Positions 1-8,620 of a stretch of DNA of 64,000 nt are shown piece after piece. The notes under the pieces are model-generated. The model was not told the DNA's origin. It was given only the letters and a program-made list of their open reading frames with translations, and did not search any database. Position 1 is the first letter of the stretch. Every line of letters begins with the position of its first letter. This DNA comes from an uncultured eubacterium 1-6 (GTDB lineage: Bacteria; Bacillota; Clostridia; Lachnospirales; Lachnospiraceae): contig CAIFEZ010000011.1 of assembly GCA_903789595.1 (NCBI GenBank), forward strand, positions 1 through 64,000. Reading direction: 5' to 3'. Made by a program: the position numbers and the translations under genes.

Positions 1-263
1 CGCAAACTGGCTGTAACAAAGTTTTATCCTTATTTATTGAAGCTGCGGAACTCCTAAGGCGCGAGCCCCTTCGTCAAACTGCAAATCTACCAGGCTCATT
101 TCATTCGCCAAGGGATTTGTATGCGTCGCACGTAAGCGGCGGCAAGCGCCCGCTAAGTGCTCATTGCAAAGTCCTCGCTATTCATGCAACGAAAAATTTA
201 CGGATAAAACTTCTGACAGCCAGTAATGCTCAGGCAAAGGTGATGTGAAATCGTTGCATGTGC
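1..263 (+). repeat. Copy A of dispersed palindromic element (left end cut by window)
   Basis: The first 60 bases match the left arm of the full copy at 61410-61657 (CGCAAACTGGCTGTAACAAAG, then TTTTATCC and AGCTGCGGAACTCCT). Bases 212-243 match its right arm (GGATAAAACTT, ACAGCCAGTAATGCTCAGGCAAAG). Between the arms, about 80-170, lies extra sequence of roughly 90 bases absent from the other copies. The right end is decayed and no clear terminal repeat is seen. There is no gene in 1-427: it holds this repeat and the asr promoter region. Confidence 0.8.
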
Positions 264-287
264 AACCGGATCCTTTTTCGGAAGTGC

Positions 288-334
288 TATAATTTATATG
301 ATGATTCAGATACACATTGTTAAATATTTAACTA
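288..334 (+). promoter_or_regulatory. asrABC promoter region with Rex-box-like operator
   Basis: A perfect -10 hexamer TATAAT lies at 288-293; no convincing -35 is seen 17 bases upstream. Just downstream, 317-334 reads TTGTTAAATATTTAACTA, which fits the Rex operator pattern TTGTTAA-N4-TTAACAA at 13 of the 14 fixed positions. An operator immediately downstream of the -10 would block transcription when bound. A short inverted repeat, GTTGCATGTGCAAC, sits at 253-266 near the expected -35 zone. Regulation by Rex is an inference from the motif; a rex gene is present at 63307-63948. Confidence 0.6.
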
Positions 335-427
335 TCTTGAAAGGGATATTCTTTTTTCATACTTTTTGCTATATTTAACAGTGAGTGCAACAGTTGATGT
401 CCTGTATATATACGAGGAGGTATTTAC

Positions 428-1492
428 GTGGGATACACACTAGACAAGGCCGGATTCTCTCAGGTGGTGAAGGATCTCGGCAGGAACTATCGGATCTTCG
501 CGCCTGTCCGGAAGGTCGGGGAAGGAAGATTCACGGACACGGATGTCATCCGCTATGATTTCGTTACGGATGCGTCGGAAATTGAGCTTCAGAAGAAGTC
601 GGACTACTCCTTCAAGGAAATCCTTACGCCTCTGTCCGAGACACTCTTCTTCTTCACGGAAAACGTCGTGAAGGAAGCGGACCGCGACACCCGGGATGTG
701 ATTGTTTTTCTCCGCAGCTATGATATTCACGCGGTGAAGCGTCTCGATCAGATCTATCTCGGCAACGGACCGAAGGATTATTTCTACGAGAACATGCGTG
801 ATCATGTAAAGTTTGCGCTGATCGCCGGAGAAGAGGCGGATGATCCGGACGGCTTCTCGGCAAGCATGGGGACCAACCGGGCAACAGAGGGATATCTGTT
901 CTCTGTAGAACAGACTGATGATGGATTCCTCTGTGACGTACCGGAAACTTCCCTGGCGTCTGTTTTTGAAAATGCCGGCGGCGTGAAGGCGGACATCACA
1001 CTCTCCTATCCGGTCGAGAACCGGACCAAAGTGGAAATTCCCGCTGAGATTCCGAACAGTATCTACAAGGATCCGATCTGGGACGAGTACACGGCCAGAT
1101 GTATCGGCTGCGGCCGCTGCACCCTTGTATGTCCCACATGCACCTGCTTCACCATGCAGGATATCTACTACACCGACAACGGCAAGGTCGGCGAGAGACG
1201 CCGCGTTAATGCCTCCTGTATGATCGACGGCTATACAAATGTAGCCGGCGGCGGTCAGTACAGAAGAACGCAGGGAGAACGGATGCGCTTTAAGGTGCTT
1301 CACAAGATCTATGATTTCCGGAAGCGCTTCGGATATGACATGTGCGTCGGCTGCGGCCGCTGTGACGCTGTCTGCCCGGAGTATATCTCCTTCTCCAAAA
1401 TCATCAATAAGGTGAATCAGAGAGTAAATGAGCTCGCTGCGGAATCCGCGGATGCAGCGGGAAAGGAGGCAGGTGCAAATGGCAGCAAATGA
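428..1492 (+). CDS. asrA: Anaerobic sulfite reductase subunit A
   Basis: This is the ferredoxin-like electron-transfer subunit of the cytoplasmic AsrABC complex, which reduces sulfite to sulfide with NADH. The 354-residue protein carries two cysteine clusters of the 4Fe-4S type, C225-x2-C-x2-C-x3-C (CIGCGRCTLVC) and C306-x2-C-x2-C-x3-C (CVGCGRCDAVC), in its C-terminal half, as expected for AsrA. The start is GTG at 428, chosen because AGGAGG lies 7 bases upstream. It is the first gene of asrABC and overlaps asrB by 14 bases, which suggests translational coupling. Length and order fit the Salmonella/Clostridium asr operon. The assignment is firm. Confidence 0.95.
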   Translation: MGYTLDKAGFSQVVKDLGRNYRIFAPVRKVGEGRFTDTDVIRYDFVTDASEIELQKKSDYSFKEILTPLSETLFFFTENVVKEADRDTRDVIVFLRSYDIHAVKRLDQIYLGNGPKDYFYENMRDHVKFALIAGEEADDPDGFSASMGTNRATEGYLFSVEQTDDGFLCDVPETSLASVFENAGGVKADITLSYPVENRTKVEIPAEIPNSIYKDPIWDEYTARCIGCGRCTLVCPTCTCFTMQDIYYTDNGKVGERRRVNASCMIDGYTNVAGGGQYRRTQGERMRFKVLHKIYDFRKRFGYDMCVGCGRCDAVCPEYISFSKIINKVNQRVNELAAESADAAGKEAGANGSK

Positions 1493-2279
1493 GAAAAATC
1501 CATACATTCCCTTCACGTCTGAGATTCTGGATGTGATCCGGCATACAAAAAAGGAGTACACCTTCCGTCTCAGCTACACGGGAGAGGTAAAACCCGGTCA
1601 GTTTTTTGAAGTGTCTGTTCCGAAGTTCGGAGAGGCGCCGATTTCCGTCAGCGGAATCGGTGAGGATTATATTGATCTCACGCTCCGCAAGGTCGGCAGA
1701 GTCACCGATGAGGTTTTTGAAAAATATAAGGGCCAGGCTCTCCTTCTCCGCGGTCCGTACGGCAACGGCTTTGATATGAATCTCTACAGGAACAAAGAAG
1801 TTCTGGTCATTGCCGGAGGCACCGGTGTATCACCGGTGCGCGGCGTTGTGAGCGCGTTCGCGGACGAGCCGGACGCGGCGGACAAGCACGTCATTGTCGG
1901 ATTCAAAAGCCCGGACGATATGCTGTTCCGGGATGATCTGAAGAAGTGGGACGAGCGCCTGGATCTCTGGCTCACCGTTGACGGCGCGCCGGAGGGATAT
2001 GACGGAAAGATCGGTCTTGTGACCAAATACATTCCGGATGTGAAGATCCGCAATGTAAAGGAAGCCGCCGCGATTGTGGTCGGACCGCCGCCAATGATGC
2101 GTTTCTCCGTCATGGGCCTTCTCGAGAAAGGCTTCCGCGAGGAAAATATCTGGGTGTCTCAGGAAAGAAAGATGTGCTGCGGACTCGGTAAATGCGGTCA
2201 CTGCAGAATCGGTGAGAAGTACGTCTGCCTGGACGGACCGGTATTCAACTACACCGAGAGCAAGAATATGCTTGACTGA
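1479..2279 (+). CDS. asrB: Anaerobic sulfite reductase subunit B
   Basis: This is the flavoprotein subunit that passes electrons from NADH to the AsrA/AsrC iron-sulfur centres. The 266-residue protein has a ferredoxin-NADP-reductase-like layout: an FAD-binding barrel in the first 100 residues, a nucleotide-binding segment (VIAGGTGVSPVRG), and a C-terminal cysteine cluster of the dihydroorotate dehydrogenase B type (CCGLGKCGHC, then C about 10 residues on). The ATG at 1479 is preferred over an upstream in-frame start at 1428 because GGAAAGGAGG lies just before it. It overlaps asrA and is followed 14 bases later by asrC. Confidence 0.94.
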   Translation: MAANEKNPYIPFTSEILDVIRHTKKEYTFRLSYTGEVKPGQFFEVSVPKFGEAPISVSGIGEDYIDLTLRKVGRVTDEVFEKYKGQALLLRGPYGNGFDMNLYRNKEVLVIAGGTGVSPVRGVVSAFADEPDAADKHVIVGFKSPDDMLFRDDLKKWDERLDLWLTVDGAPEGYDGKIGLVTKYIPDVKIRNVKEAAAIVVGPPPMMRFSVMGLLEKGFREENIWVSQERKMCCGLGKCGHCRIGEKYVCLDGPVFNYTESKNMLD

Positions 2280-2293
2280 GGAGGGAGAAATTT

Positions 2294-3358
2294 ATGGGTT
2301 ACGATTGTAATGTAAAGAAATTAAAAAAGAACAACTTCCGTCAGTCGAAGGTCAGAGGAGAGGTTGCTTCCCGTGTGCGTGTGCCGGGAGGAAGAATCGA
2401 TGCCGCCTCTCTCGCGAAGGTCGTTGAGATTGCCGTCAAATACGGAACCGGTGAAGTCAACCTGACAAACCGTCAGGGCTTTGAGATTCCGGGAATCCCG
2501 ATTGAAGATGTCGAAGAGGTGAACAAGGCGCTGCAGTCCATCATCGATGCAAGCGGAGTGACGCAGGCGCCGAACAAGCCCGGTGAGGGCTACCCGTCTT
2601 CCGGAACCAGAAATGTCGTCGCCTGTCCGGGAAAAAATCTCTGCCCCTTCGGATGCTATGACACAAAGGCACTTGCGGCGAAGATTGACAAGCTGATCTA
2701 TCCGAATGATCATCACGTAAAAATTGCCTGCACCGGCTGTTCCAATGACTGCGCGCATGTCAGACTGAATGACTTCGGCATTATCGGACAGACAGAGCCG
2801 CAGTACAATCCCGACCGCTGCATCGGCTGCGAGCAGTGCGTGAAGTACTGCAGCAGACGAAGCGTCGGCGCTCTCTCGGTGGTGAACGGGAAGATTGTCC
2901 GCGACACCAAAAAGTGCATCGGCTGCGGCGTCTGCGTCGTGTACTGCCCGACCCGAAGCAAGGAGCAGTATTTCCGTGTCGCGCTTCTCGGACGGACCGG
3001 CAAGAAGAATCCGCGCCTGGGTGTCGATTTCCTGAAATGGGCGGATGAGGAAAGCATTCTCAAGATCATCAAGAACACCTATGATTATCTGGACGCTTAT
3101 CAGGACAGAGGCGCGGTCGAGAACAAGGAGCACATCGGCTACATCGTCGACCGTACCGGCTTTGAGGAGTTCCTGAAGTATATCATGAAGGATGTTCATT
3201 TCGGGCCCAAGACCGAGATGAACGGAAGACCGTACTGGGGCGGCAAGCGCTACGACCAGACCAACGAGCTCCGCTCGTCTATGTACCGCTTCTCCGACCG
3301 TCCGTATGACGGGTATTCCGGTATTCCGAGAGAGGATCAGCCGCCGAAGAGGAGGTAA
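2294..3358 (+). CDS. asrC: Anaerobic sulfite reductase subunit C (sirohaem subunit)
   Basis: This is the catalytic subunit that reduces sulfite to sulfide at a coupled sirohaem-4Fe4S centre. The 354-residue protein shows the sulfite/nitrite reductase half-domain motif TNRQGFEI near residue 57, the sirohaem cluster ligands in VACPGKNLCPFGC and ACTGCSNDC, and then two ferredoxin-type 4Fe-4S motifs (CIGCEQCVKYC and CIGCGVCVVYC). AGGAGGGA precedes the ATG at 2294. A strong hairpin terminator follows, so asrABC is a closed three-gene operon. Its promoter carries a Rex-like site, consistent with a role as an electron sink for NADH. Confidence 0.95.
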   Translation: MGYDCNVKKLKKNNFRQSKVRGEVASRVRVPGGRIDAASLAKVVEIAVKYGTGEVNLTNRQGFEIPGIPIEDVEEVNKALQSIIDASGVTQAPNKPGEGYPSSGTRNVVACPGKNLCPFGCYDTKALAAKIDKLIYPNDHHVKIACTGCSNDCAHVRLNDFGIIGQTEPQYNPDRCIGCEQCVKYCSRRSVGALSVVNGKIVRDTKKCIGCGVCVVYCPTRSKEQYFRVALLGRTGKKNPRLGVDFLKWADEESILKIIKNTYDYLDAYQDRGAVENKEHIGYIVDRTGFEEFLKYIMKDVHFGPKTEMNGRPYWGGKRYDQTNELRSSMYRFSDRPYDGYSGIPREDQPPKRR

Positions 3359-3389
3359 CAGACAACTTCTGAACAGATCACAAAAATCG

Positions 3390-3428
3390 AACAGGGGCTG
3401 CCGCACCATTGGTGCGGCAGCCCCTGTT
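3390..3428 (+). terminator. Bidirectional intrinsic terminator after asrC
   Basis: A perfect 17-bp stem (ACAGGGGCTGCCGCACC with its complement) has a short AT loop. It is flanked by T-runs on both sides: TTCTTTCC on the + strand, and TTTTTG on the - strand. It separates asrABC from the converging gene at 3450-4097 and probably ends transcription from both sides. Confidence 0.9.
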
Positions 3429-3449
3429 CTTTCCTCCCTGCCGGGATAT

Positions 3450-4097
3450 TCAGTCTTTGTCTGTAATGCTGTGATGATACCCGCTCTCCTTGTGAGCAAT
3501 CGCGTTCTTGATGATCTCCACACACCCGTCGATTCCGAATTTCGCGCTGTCCAGACAGAGATCATAGCTGTCTGCCGCACCCCATTCCTTGCTGGTATAG
3601 TAGTTGTAATAGCTGGAACGGCTCTTGTCGTTCTTGCGGATGCGATCTCTTGCCTTGTTGTCTGTCAGATCATAGAGATTTGAGATTCTTCTCACTCTGA
3701 CATCCAGATCGGCGTGAATGAATACGCTCAGAAGATTCGGATCATCCTCCAGCGCATAGTCCGCGCATCTTCCGATGATAACGCACGGCCCCTGCTGCGC
3801 GAGCTTCTTCACCGTATCAAACTGTGCCAGAAATACCCTCTGGTTCAGAGGCATATCATTCATGACATTGGATGTATAACCGAAGGAATAGGTATCCATT
3901 ACCAGTGAGTACAGAAAACTGCTGGTCGGCTTTTCATCCTGATTTTCAAAAATCTCTTTGGCGAGTCCACTGTGCTTGGCCGCCTGATCGAGAAGCTCCT
4001 TGTCGTAAAACGGAATCTTCAAATCATCTGCAAGTAATTTACCGATTAAGTGTCCGCCGCTTCCGAATTCACGGCCGATTGTAATGATAGTCTTCAT
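3450..4097 (-). CDS. Cytidylate kinase-like family protein
   Basis: This 215-residue cytoplasmic protein resembles the cytidylate-kinase-like family (Cytidylate_kin2), P-loop proteins common in Clostridia whose substrate is often unknown. The N-terminus ITIGREFGSGGHLIGKLLA is a modified P-loop. The central segment VIIGRCADYAL and a downstream ISNLYDLTDNKARDRI match the family's nucleotide-binding and lid regions. The ATG at 4097 is chosen over an upstream in-frame start at 4151 because AGGAGGAAC lies just before it and the family starts at this point. It stands alone between a promoter at 4150-4178 and the shared terminator. It need not be the housekeeping CMP kinase. Confidence 0.8.
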   Translation of the reverse strand: MKTIITIGREFGSGGHLIGKLLADDLKIPFYDKELLDQAAKHSGLAKEIFENQDEKPTSSFLYSLVMDTYSFGYTSNVMNDMPLNQRVFLAQFDTVKKLAQQGPCVIIGRCADYALEDDPNLLSVFIHADLDVRVRRISNLYDLTDNKARDRIRKNDKSRSSYYNYYTSKEWGAADSYDLCLDSAKFGIDGCVEIIKNAIAHKESGYHHSITDKD

Positions 4098-4149
4098 AAC
4101 AGTTCCTCCTTCCTGCATCCCGCTGAAGCAAGAAATTTTCGTTAAATTC

Positions 4150-4178
4150 ATTATACCATGAACCCGGGGAAATTACAC
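4150..4178 (-). promoter_or_regulatory. Extended -10 promoter for the kinase-like gene
   Basis: On the minus strand TGGTATAAT gives a perfect -10 with a TG extension (TATAAT complement at 4150-4155). The -35 position 17 bases upstream reads GTGTAA and is weak. Transcription would start near 4143, about 45 bases before the ATG. Confidence 0.6.
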
Positions 4179-4311
4179 ATAAAATTGTGCAAAGGCAAGA
4201 AGAATTTGTGCGCTTTAACATAATTGCTGTAAATTTGCATAAAATTGCGGAAGCAAAAAGCAATCCACAGCTTATATAGTTTGTTATCGTACAGAGGGAG
4301 TGAATAAAGAC

Positions 4312-5229
4312 TCAGGACAGCTTTACAAGAAGCTTTTGGAAATATTCCGGCAGCGGCGCCGTGAATTCCATATAATCGCCGGTGACCGGATGCTGAAAGC
4401 CGAGAATCATGGCGTGCAGTGTCTGCCCCTGTAAACCCTTTACCGGGCATTTCTTCGGTCCGTAGAGCTCATCTCCCAGAAGCGGGTGTCCGATGTGCGC
4501 CATATGGACGCGAATCTGGTGGGTCCGCCCCGTTTCCAGACGGCATTCGACATACGTATATCCGTTCAGGTGCTGCAGGACGTGAACATGCGTCACAGCC
4601 GGCTTGCCCTTTCCGTCCGGCACAACGGCCATTTTTTTGCGGTCCGTCGGGTGCCGCCCGATATTTCCTTCTATTGTGATCTCGTCCTCCGGCAGATTCC
4701 CGTGAACGATTGCGCGGTATCTGCGGGTAATGCTGTGGACGGCGAGCTGGGCGGCAAGGCTCTGATGAGCAATGTCATTTTTGCAGACGACGAGAGCGCC
4801 GGTGGTATCCTTGTCGATCCGGTGGACAATGCCCGGCCGGAGAACGCCGTTGATCCCGGACAGACTGTCTCCGCAGTGATACAGCAGCGCATTGACCAGG
4901 GTGTGCTCATAATGACCGGCAGCTGGATGGACGACCATCCCCTTTGGTTTGTTGACGACGAGAAGGCAGTCGTCCTCATATAGAATATCGAGCGGGATAT
5001 CCTCGGGAAGGACAGACGGCTCCTGATTATCGGGAATCATCATCCGGATCCGGTCTCCGGTCCGGACCTTATAATTGGCCCTGACCGCCCGGTCCGCGGC
5101 AAAAACGCTCTCATTCTTCAGAAGCTTCTGAATATGGGAGCGTGACATGGCCGCAAGCTGCTCGGTCAGATAGACATCGATCCGTTTATCCTGGTCTTCC
5201 GGTTCGACGGTAAACGAAATTTCCTTCAT
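4312..5229 (-). CDS. rluD: RluA/RluD-family 23S rRNA pseudouridine synthase
   Basis: This enzyme converts specific uridines in 23S rRNA to pseudouridine. The 305-residue protein has an N-terminal S4 RNA-binding domain (RIDVYLTEQLAAMSRSHIQKLL, about residues 15-75). The catalytic motif HRIDKDTTGALVV carries the active aspartate near residue 140, and RLETGRTHQIRVH is the family's second conserved block. Its ATG overlaps the lspA stop by four bases (ATGA), so it is translationally coupled to lspA. lspA-rluD is a standard Firmicutes pair. Which 23S site is modified cannot be told from sequence alone. Confidence 0.9.
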   Translation of the reverse strand: MKEISFTVEPEDQDKRIDVYLTEQLAAMSRSHIQKLLKNESVFAADRAVRANYKVRTGDRIRMMIPDNQEPSVLPEDIPLDILYEDDCLLVVNKPKGMVVHPAAGHYEHTLVNALLYHCGDSLSGINGVLRPGIVHRIDKDTTGALVVCKNDIAHQSLAAQLAVHSITRRYRAIVHGNLPEDEITIEGNIGRHPTDRKKMAVVPDGKGKPAVTHVHVLQHLNGYTYVECRLETGRTHQIRVHMAHIGHPLLGDELYGPKKCPVKGLQGQTLHAMILGFQHPVTGDYMEFTAPLPEYFQKLLVKLS

Positions 5230-5774
5230 TCGGCATCCTCTTTCGGGTCGGTGCTGTCTTTTCTTCCGAAGATTTTCTGCAGATCGCTGTCCTTGTACCG
5301 GAACAGAATCAGAATGATCAGCAGGATTACAGATACGGTGACGTAGATGTCCGCCACATTAAAGATCGGGAAATTGATGATGGAGAAATAAATGAAATCC
5401 ACAACATACCGATGTGCGATCCGGTCGATCAGATTCCCGACCGCCCCTGCGCAGAGAATGTCAAGGCTCCACAGAAGCGGATTGAATGCAGCCGTGTCAC
5501 GCGGAACCTTCCGCATCAGCCAGATCGCGAGAATCAGGAAGACAGCGGTCAGAATATAGAAAAACCACTGCTGATTCTGAAGCATGCTGAAGGCGGCGCC
5601 GTTGTTTTCCAGATAGCGGAGCTCAAGTACCCCGGGGATCAGAACACGGGCGTCTCTTCCGGCGAGATGGCTGACGGCGAGATACTTCGTAAACTGATCG
5701 ATCATTACAAGGATCACGCCCGTGATCAGCATTGTAGCCGGGCTGGTCCGCTTTTTATTCGCAGTTTTGTTCAT
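5226..5774 (-). CDS. lspA: Lipoprotein signal peptidase (signal peptidase II)
   Basis: This membrane aspartic protease removes signal peptides from diacylglyceryl-modified prolipoproteins. It has four hydrophobic segments and the family motifs: NNGAAFS in the middle, then AGAVGNLIDRI and YVVDFI, which hold the two catalytic aspartates. The ATG at 5774 gives 182 residues, with a basic N-terminus (MNKTANKKRT) before the first membrane segment. An in-frame upstream start at 5846 would add 24 poorly matching residues. The ribosome site is not strong for either, so the start is moderately certain. It precedes rluD with a 4-base overlap. Confidence 0.9.
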   Translation of the reverse strand: MNKTANKKRTSPATMLITGVILVMIDQFTKYLAVSHLAGRDARVLIPGVLELRYLENNGAAFSMLQNQQWFFYILTAVFLILAIWLMRKVPRDTAAFNPLLWSLDILCAGAVGNLIDRIAHRYVVDFIYFSIINFPIFNVADIYVTVSVILLIILILFRYKDSDLQKIFGRKDSTDPKEDAE

Positions 5775-5857
5775 ATTTTTTTGTCCACATGTCCTTTCCT
5801 GATCGGATTTACAGAGCCGCTGCTCAATGAGCCGCAGACAATTCACAAAACAGTCAG

Positions 5858-6955
5858 TTACCGTATGAGTACGGAGGCGGCCGCGCGCAGTTCCTCGTCG
5901 GTGACGCTGCTGTCGATCACTGCGTTTCCGATGCCGTCCAGAAGAATAAAGTGGATATGGCCCTCTTCCATCTTCTTGTCGGATCGCGTGGTCCTGACGA
6001 TTTCCTCAGCGGTCAGACCGCTGACAGAGGTGGGAACGCCGAAGTCGCGGTGGAGCTTCTCGATCCAGCGGAAATCCTTCTCCGAAATCATGCCCCGTTT
6101 CATGGACAGCCAGGAAGCGCCGATGGAGCCGATTCCGACGCACTGGCCGTGAAGCAGCTCGAAATTCTTGCATTTCTCAATGGCATGGCCGAGTGTGTGA
6201 CCGAAGTTGAGGATGGCGCGAAGACCTTTGTCCTTCGGGTCTTCCTCGACGACGGATGCCTTTACCCGGCAGCAGGCACGGATGACGGCGGCGAGAGCTT
6301 CCGGCTCTCTTTCCTGAAGCTGCGGCTCATGCGCGTCGATCCAGGAAAGAAGCTCTCTGTCACGGATGGCGCCCGTCTTCAGAACCTCTCCCATGCCAGA
6401 GGCAAACTGATCCTCGGGGAGCGTTTTCAGTGTCTTCATATTCATATAGACGAGACGGGGCTGAAGAAACGCGCCGACCATGTTTTTATACTGCTCAAAA
6501 TCAACGCCGGTTTTTCCTCCGACGCTGCTGTCCACCTGTGCGAGCAGCGTGGTCGGAATCTGGATGAAATCAATACCGCGCAGATAGGTGGCAGCCGCGA
6601 ATCCGGTCAGATCTCCGGCAACGCCGCCGCCGAGCGCCGCGAGCATGTCATTTCGCTGAAACTTGTGCTCAATCAGGAAACGGTACAGGCCGGTCACGGT
6701 ATCCAGACATTTATGTTCTTCTCCGGCCGGGAATATATAGGTCTCTATCGTGAGGCCCAGAGGCGCGAGAGCCTCCCGTACCTCTTCTGCATACAGCGGT
6801 GCGACATTGCTGTCTGATACAATACAGATCTTTTTTGCACGGAAACCGCTGATCCGGCGGATTTCATCAGCAAGGGTCTGAAAGCTGCTCTCCCAAACGA
6901 TCCGATAGGAGAATTCCATGCCTGAGCTCTTTCTTTCGACGATTAGTGATTCCAT
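5858..6955 (-). CDS. aroB: 3-dehydroquinate synthase
   Basis: This enzyme catalyses the second step of the shikimate pathway, DAHP to 3-dehydroquinate, using NAD and a divalent metal. The 365-residue protein shows IVSDSNVAPLY near the N-terminus, the NAD-binding GGGVAGDLTGFAA, IPTTLLAQVDSSVGGKTGVD in the middle, and the metal-ligand segment LNFGHTLGHAIE plus LLHGQCV. The ATG at 6955 follows AAAAAGGAG; an in-frame start at 6994 lacks such a site. No other shikimate genes are nearby. It lies between sepF and lspA. Confidence 0.94.
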   Translation of the reverse strand: MESLIVERKSSGMEFSYRIVWESSFQTLADEIRRISGFRAKKICIVSDSNVAPLYAEEVREALAPLGLTIETYIFPAGEEHKCLDTVTGLYRFLIEHKFQRNDMLAALGGGVAGDLTGFAAATYLRGIDFIQIPTTLLAQVDSSVGGKTGVDFEQYKNMVGAFLQPRLVYMNMKTLKTLPEDQFASGMGEVLKTGAIRDRELLSWIDAHEPQLQEREPEALAAVIRACCRVKASVVEEDPKDKGLRAILNFGHTLGHAIEKCKNFELLHGQCVGIGSIGASWLSMKRGMISEKDFRWIEKLHRDFGVPTSVSGLTAEEIVRTTRSDKKMEEGHIHFILLDGIGNAVIDSSVTDEELRAAASVLIR

Positions 6956-6990
6956 AAAACACTCCTTTTTTATATTTCTGTAAGAGAAAA

Positions 6991-7020
6991 GCATCAGTAA
7001 GAATTGCTTCTAACTGATGC
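6991..7020 (-). terminator. Hairpin after sepF
   Basis: GCATCAGT and ACTGATGC form an 8-bp stem with a 14-base loop. On the minus strand the stem is followed by TTTTCTC, giving a weak terminator between sepF and aroB. Confidence 0.5.
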
Positions 7021-7090
7021 CTGAAAGGTCATTTCTGTAAACATTCGATCAGAACCGGATGCCCGGAAGTCTGTCACTGTGAAAATACGG

Positions 7091-7687
7091 TCAGAACGCG
7101 GTCCGCATCGTCGGCATCGCGCCGTTCAGAAGATCCTGAATATCTCCGGAGATCTCGACGGTGGAAGGCGTCAGAATGAAGATGTAACTGGAAACCTTCT
7201 GCAGTCCTCCGCCGATTGCGTAGCAGGATCCCGATGAAAAATCGATGATTCTCTGCGCAAGCTCGACATCAAGTCCTTCCAGGTTCAGGACAACGGTACA
7301 TCCGGAAAGCAGGGTGTCTGCAATCTCGCGGTAATCCTCGACCTTGGCAGGCTTGATCACACAGACCTCCATGCCGTTGCGGGAGGAGGAAGCGGTGCGG
7401 TGCATCGGCGTCACCTTCTGAGACTGCGCGGCAGGTCTCGTCTGCACACGGGAAGCGGAGGCATATCTTCCGGAGGTCTCCGGCTGGGTTCTGCGAACGG
7501 GTTCCTCTTCTTCCTCCTCGCGGGCTGCCTTTACGGTCTTGCGGCTTCCGAAACGCTTCTTCTTCGGTGCGGCTTCTTCTTCCGGCTCGTCATCATAATC
7601 ATCATCGTCATCATCGAAGAATTCATCGTCATCATCATAATCGTCATTCAGACGTACAGCATCAAGGAACTTATCAAAAAATCCCAT
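7091..7687 (-). CDS. sepF: Cell division protein SepF
   Basis: SepF binds membrane and FtsZ and helps anchor and curve the Z-ring in Gram-positive bacteria. The 198-residue protein starts MGFFDKFLDAVRLN, an amphipathic membrane-binding helix. A very acidic stretch (residues about 16-40, runs of Asp and Glu) and a basic linker follow. The C-terminal SepF (DUF552) domain from about residue 100 contains EVCVIKPAKVEDYREIADTL, VVLNLEGLD and RIIDFSSG. GGAG precedes the start. It is upstream of aroB and downstream of the YggS-type gene, the usual Firmicutes sepF neighbourhood. Confidence 0.93.
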   Translation of the reverse strand: MGFFDKFLDAVRLNDDYDDDDEFFDDDDDDYDDEPEEEAAPKKKRFGSRKTVKAAREEEEEEPVRRTQPETSGRYASASRVQTRPAAQSQKVTPMHRTASSSRNGMEVCVIKPAKVEDYREIADTLLSGCTVVLNLEGLDVELAQRIIDFSSGSCYAIGGGLQKVSSYIFILTPSTVEISGDIQDLLNGAMPTMRTAF

Positions 7688-7773
7688 ATTATCCTACTCT
7701 CCTAATTATTTCTTACAGACTCCGGGTATCCATCCGTCTGCCGTCCGCTTTCCCTTCGCGGTCGGATACGGCC

Positions 7774-8481
7774 TCACTGTTTTTGCGAATAATCGCGGGC
7801 GCCGAAAATGGCGGTACCCACGCGAACAAGCGTGGCGCCTTCCTCGACAGCAACAACATAATCGTTGGTCATACCCATACTAAGAGTCTCCATGTCAACA
7901 TTCTCATTATCAGTGTTTTCATTGTTGATGTCAACACTTAATTCCCGCAATTTGCGGAAGACCGGTCGGTTGTCCTCCGGATTCTCAACGAACGGCGCGC
8001 TGGTCATCAGACCGCTGACCAGGACATGCGGAAGTGATGCGGAGATCTTTTTCACAAGGGCAGGAGCTTCCTCGCAGGACACGCCGAACTTCGTGTCCTC
8101 CCCGGCGACATTGACCTCGATCAGGATCGGAATCCGGCGATTGTGCTTCACCGCTTCCTTCTCAATGGTCTGGGCGAGCTCATAGGAGTCGACGGCATGA
8201 ATCATGGTGACGTATTCCGCGATGTATTTGACCTTGTTCCTCTGGAGATGGCCGATCATATGCCAGCGGATGTCCTTTGGAAGGTCATCATGCTTCTGGC
8301 GGAGTTCCTGAATGTAATTCTCACCGAAATCTCGCACTCCTGCGCGGTAAAGCTCTTCGATATTCTCCTCCGGCTTTGTCTTGCTGACCGCGATCAGTGT
8401 GACATCCCCGGGATCCCGACCCGTGCGGGCACAAGCCTCATCGATATTTTTGCGAACAGCCCTGTAATTTTCCAAAAGCAT
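7774..8481 (-). CDS. yggS: YggS-family pyridoxal phosphate homeostasis protein
   Basis: This single-domain PLP-binding protein of the YggS/PLPBP family is thought to balance vitamin B6 and amino-acid pools rather than to act as a racemase. The 235-residue protein has an alanine-racemase-like N-terminal barrel fold with the PLP lysine in LIAVSKTKP near residue 34, FGENYIQE, WHMIGHLQRNK, and the C-terminal LSMGMTNDY with the phosphate-binding region. The ATG at 8481 is preferred because GAGGTG precedes it; the in-frame start at 8589 would add 36 unrelated residues. It sits directly upstream of sepF, a widely conserved pairing. Confidence 0.92.
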   Translation of the reverse strand: MLLENYRAVRKNIDEACARTGRDPGDVTLIAVSKTKPEENIEELYRAGVRDFGENYIQELRQKHDDLPKDIRWHMIGHLQRNKVKYIAEYVTMIHAVDSYELAQTIEKEAVKHNRRIPILIEVNVAGEDTKFGVSCEEAPALVKKISASLPHVLVSGLMTSAPFVENPEDNRPVFRKLRELSVDINNENTDNENVDMETLSMGMTNDYVVAVEEGATLVRVGTAIFGARDYSQKQ

Positions 8482-8620
8482 CTTCAACACCTCACATTCA
8501 TTTATTGAAAATCGTTCCGCCTGTGTTAAGAAGGCTTCATGCTGCAGCCGCAGCGGACTGCGCAAAACCGGACGAAAATCGGACTGCATGGGAACTGCCG
8601 TCTGTATCGGACGACCGCCT

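Noticed and set aside
440-1561. Long minus-strand open frame opposite asrA
   Set aside because: It mirrors asrA, which has clear iron-sulfur motifs, a good ribosome site and operon context; the minus frame has no recognisable domain.
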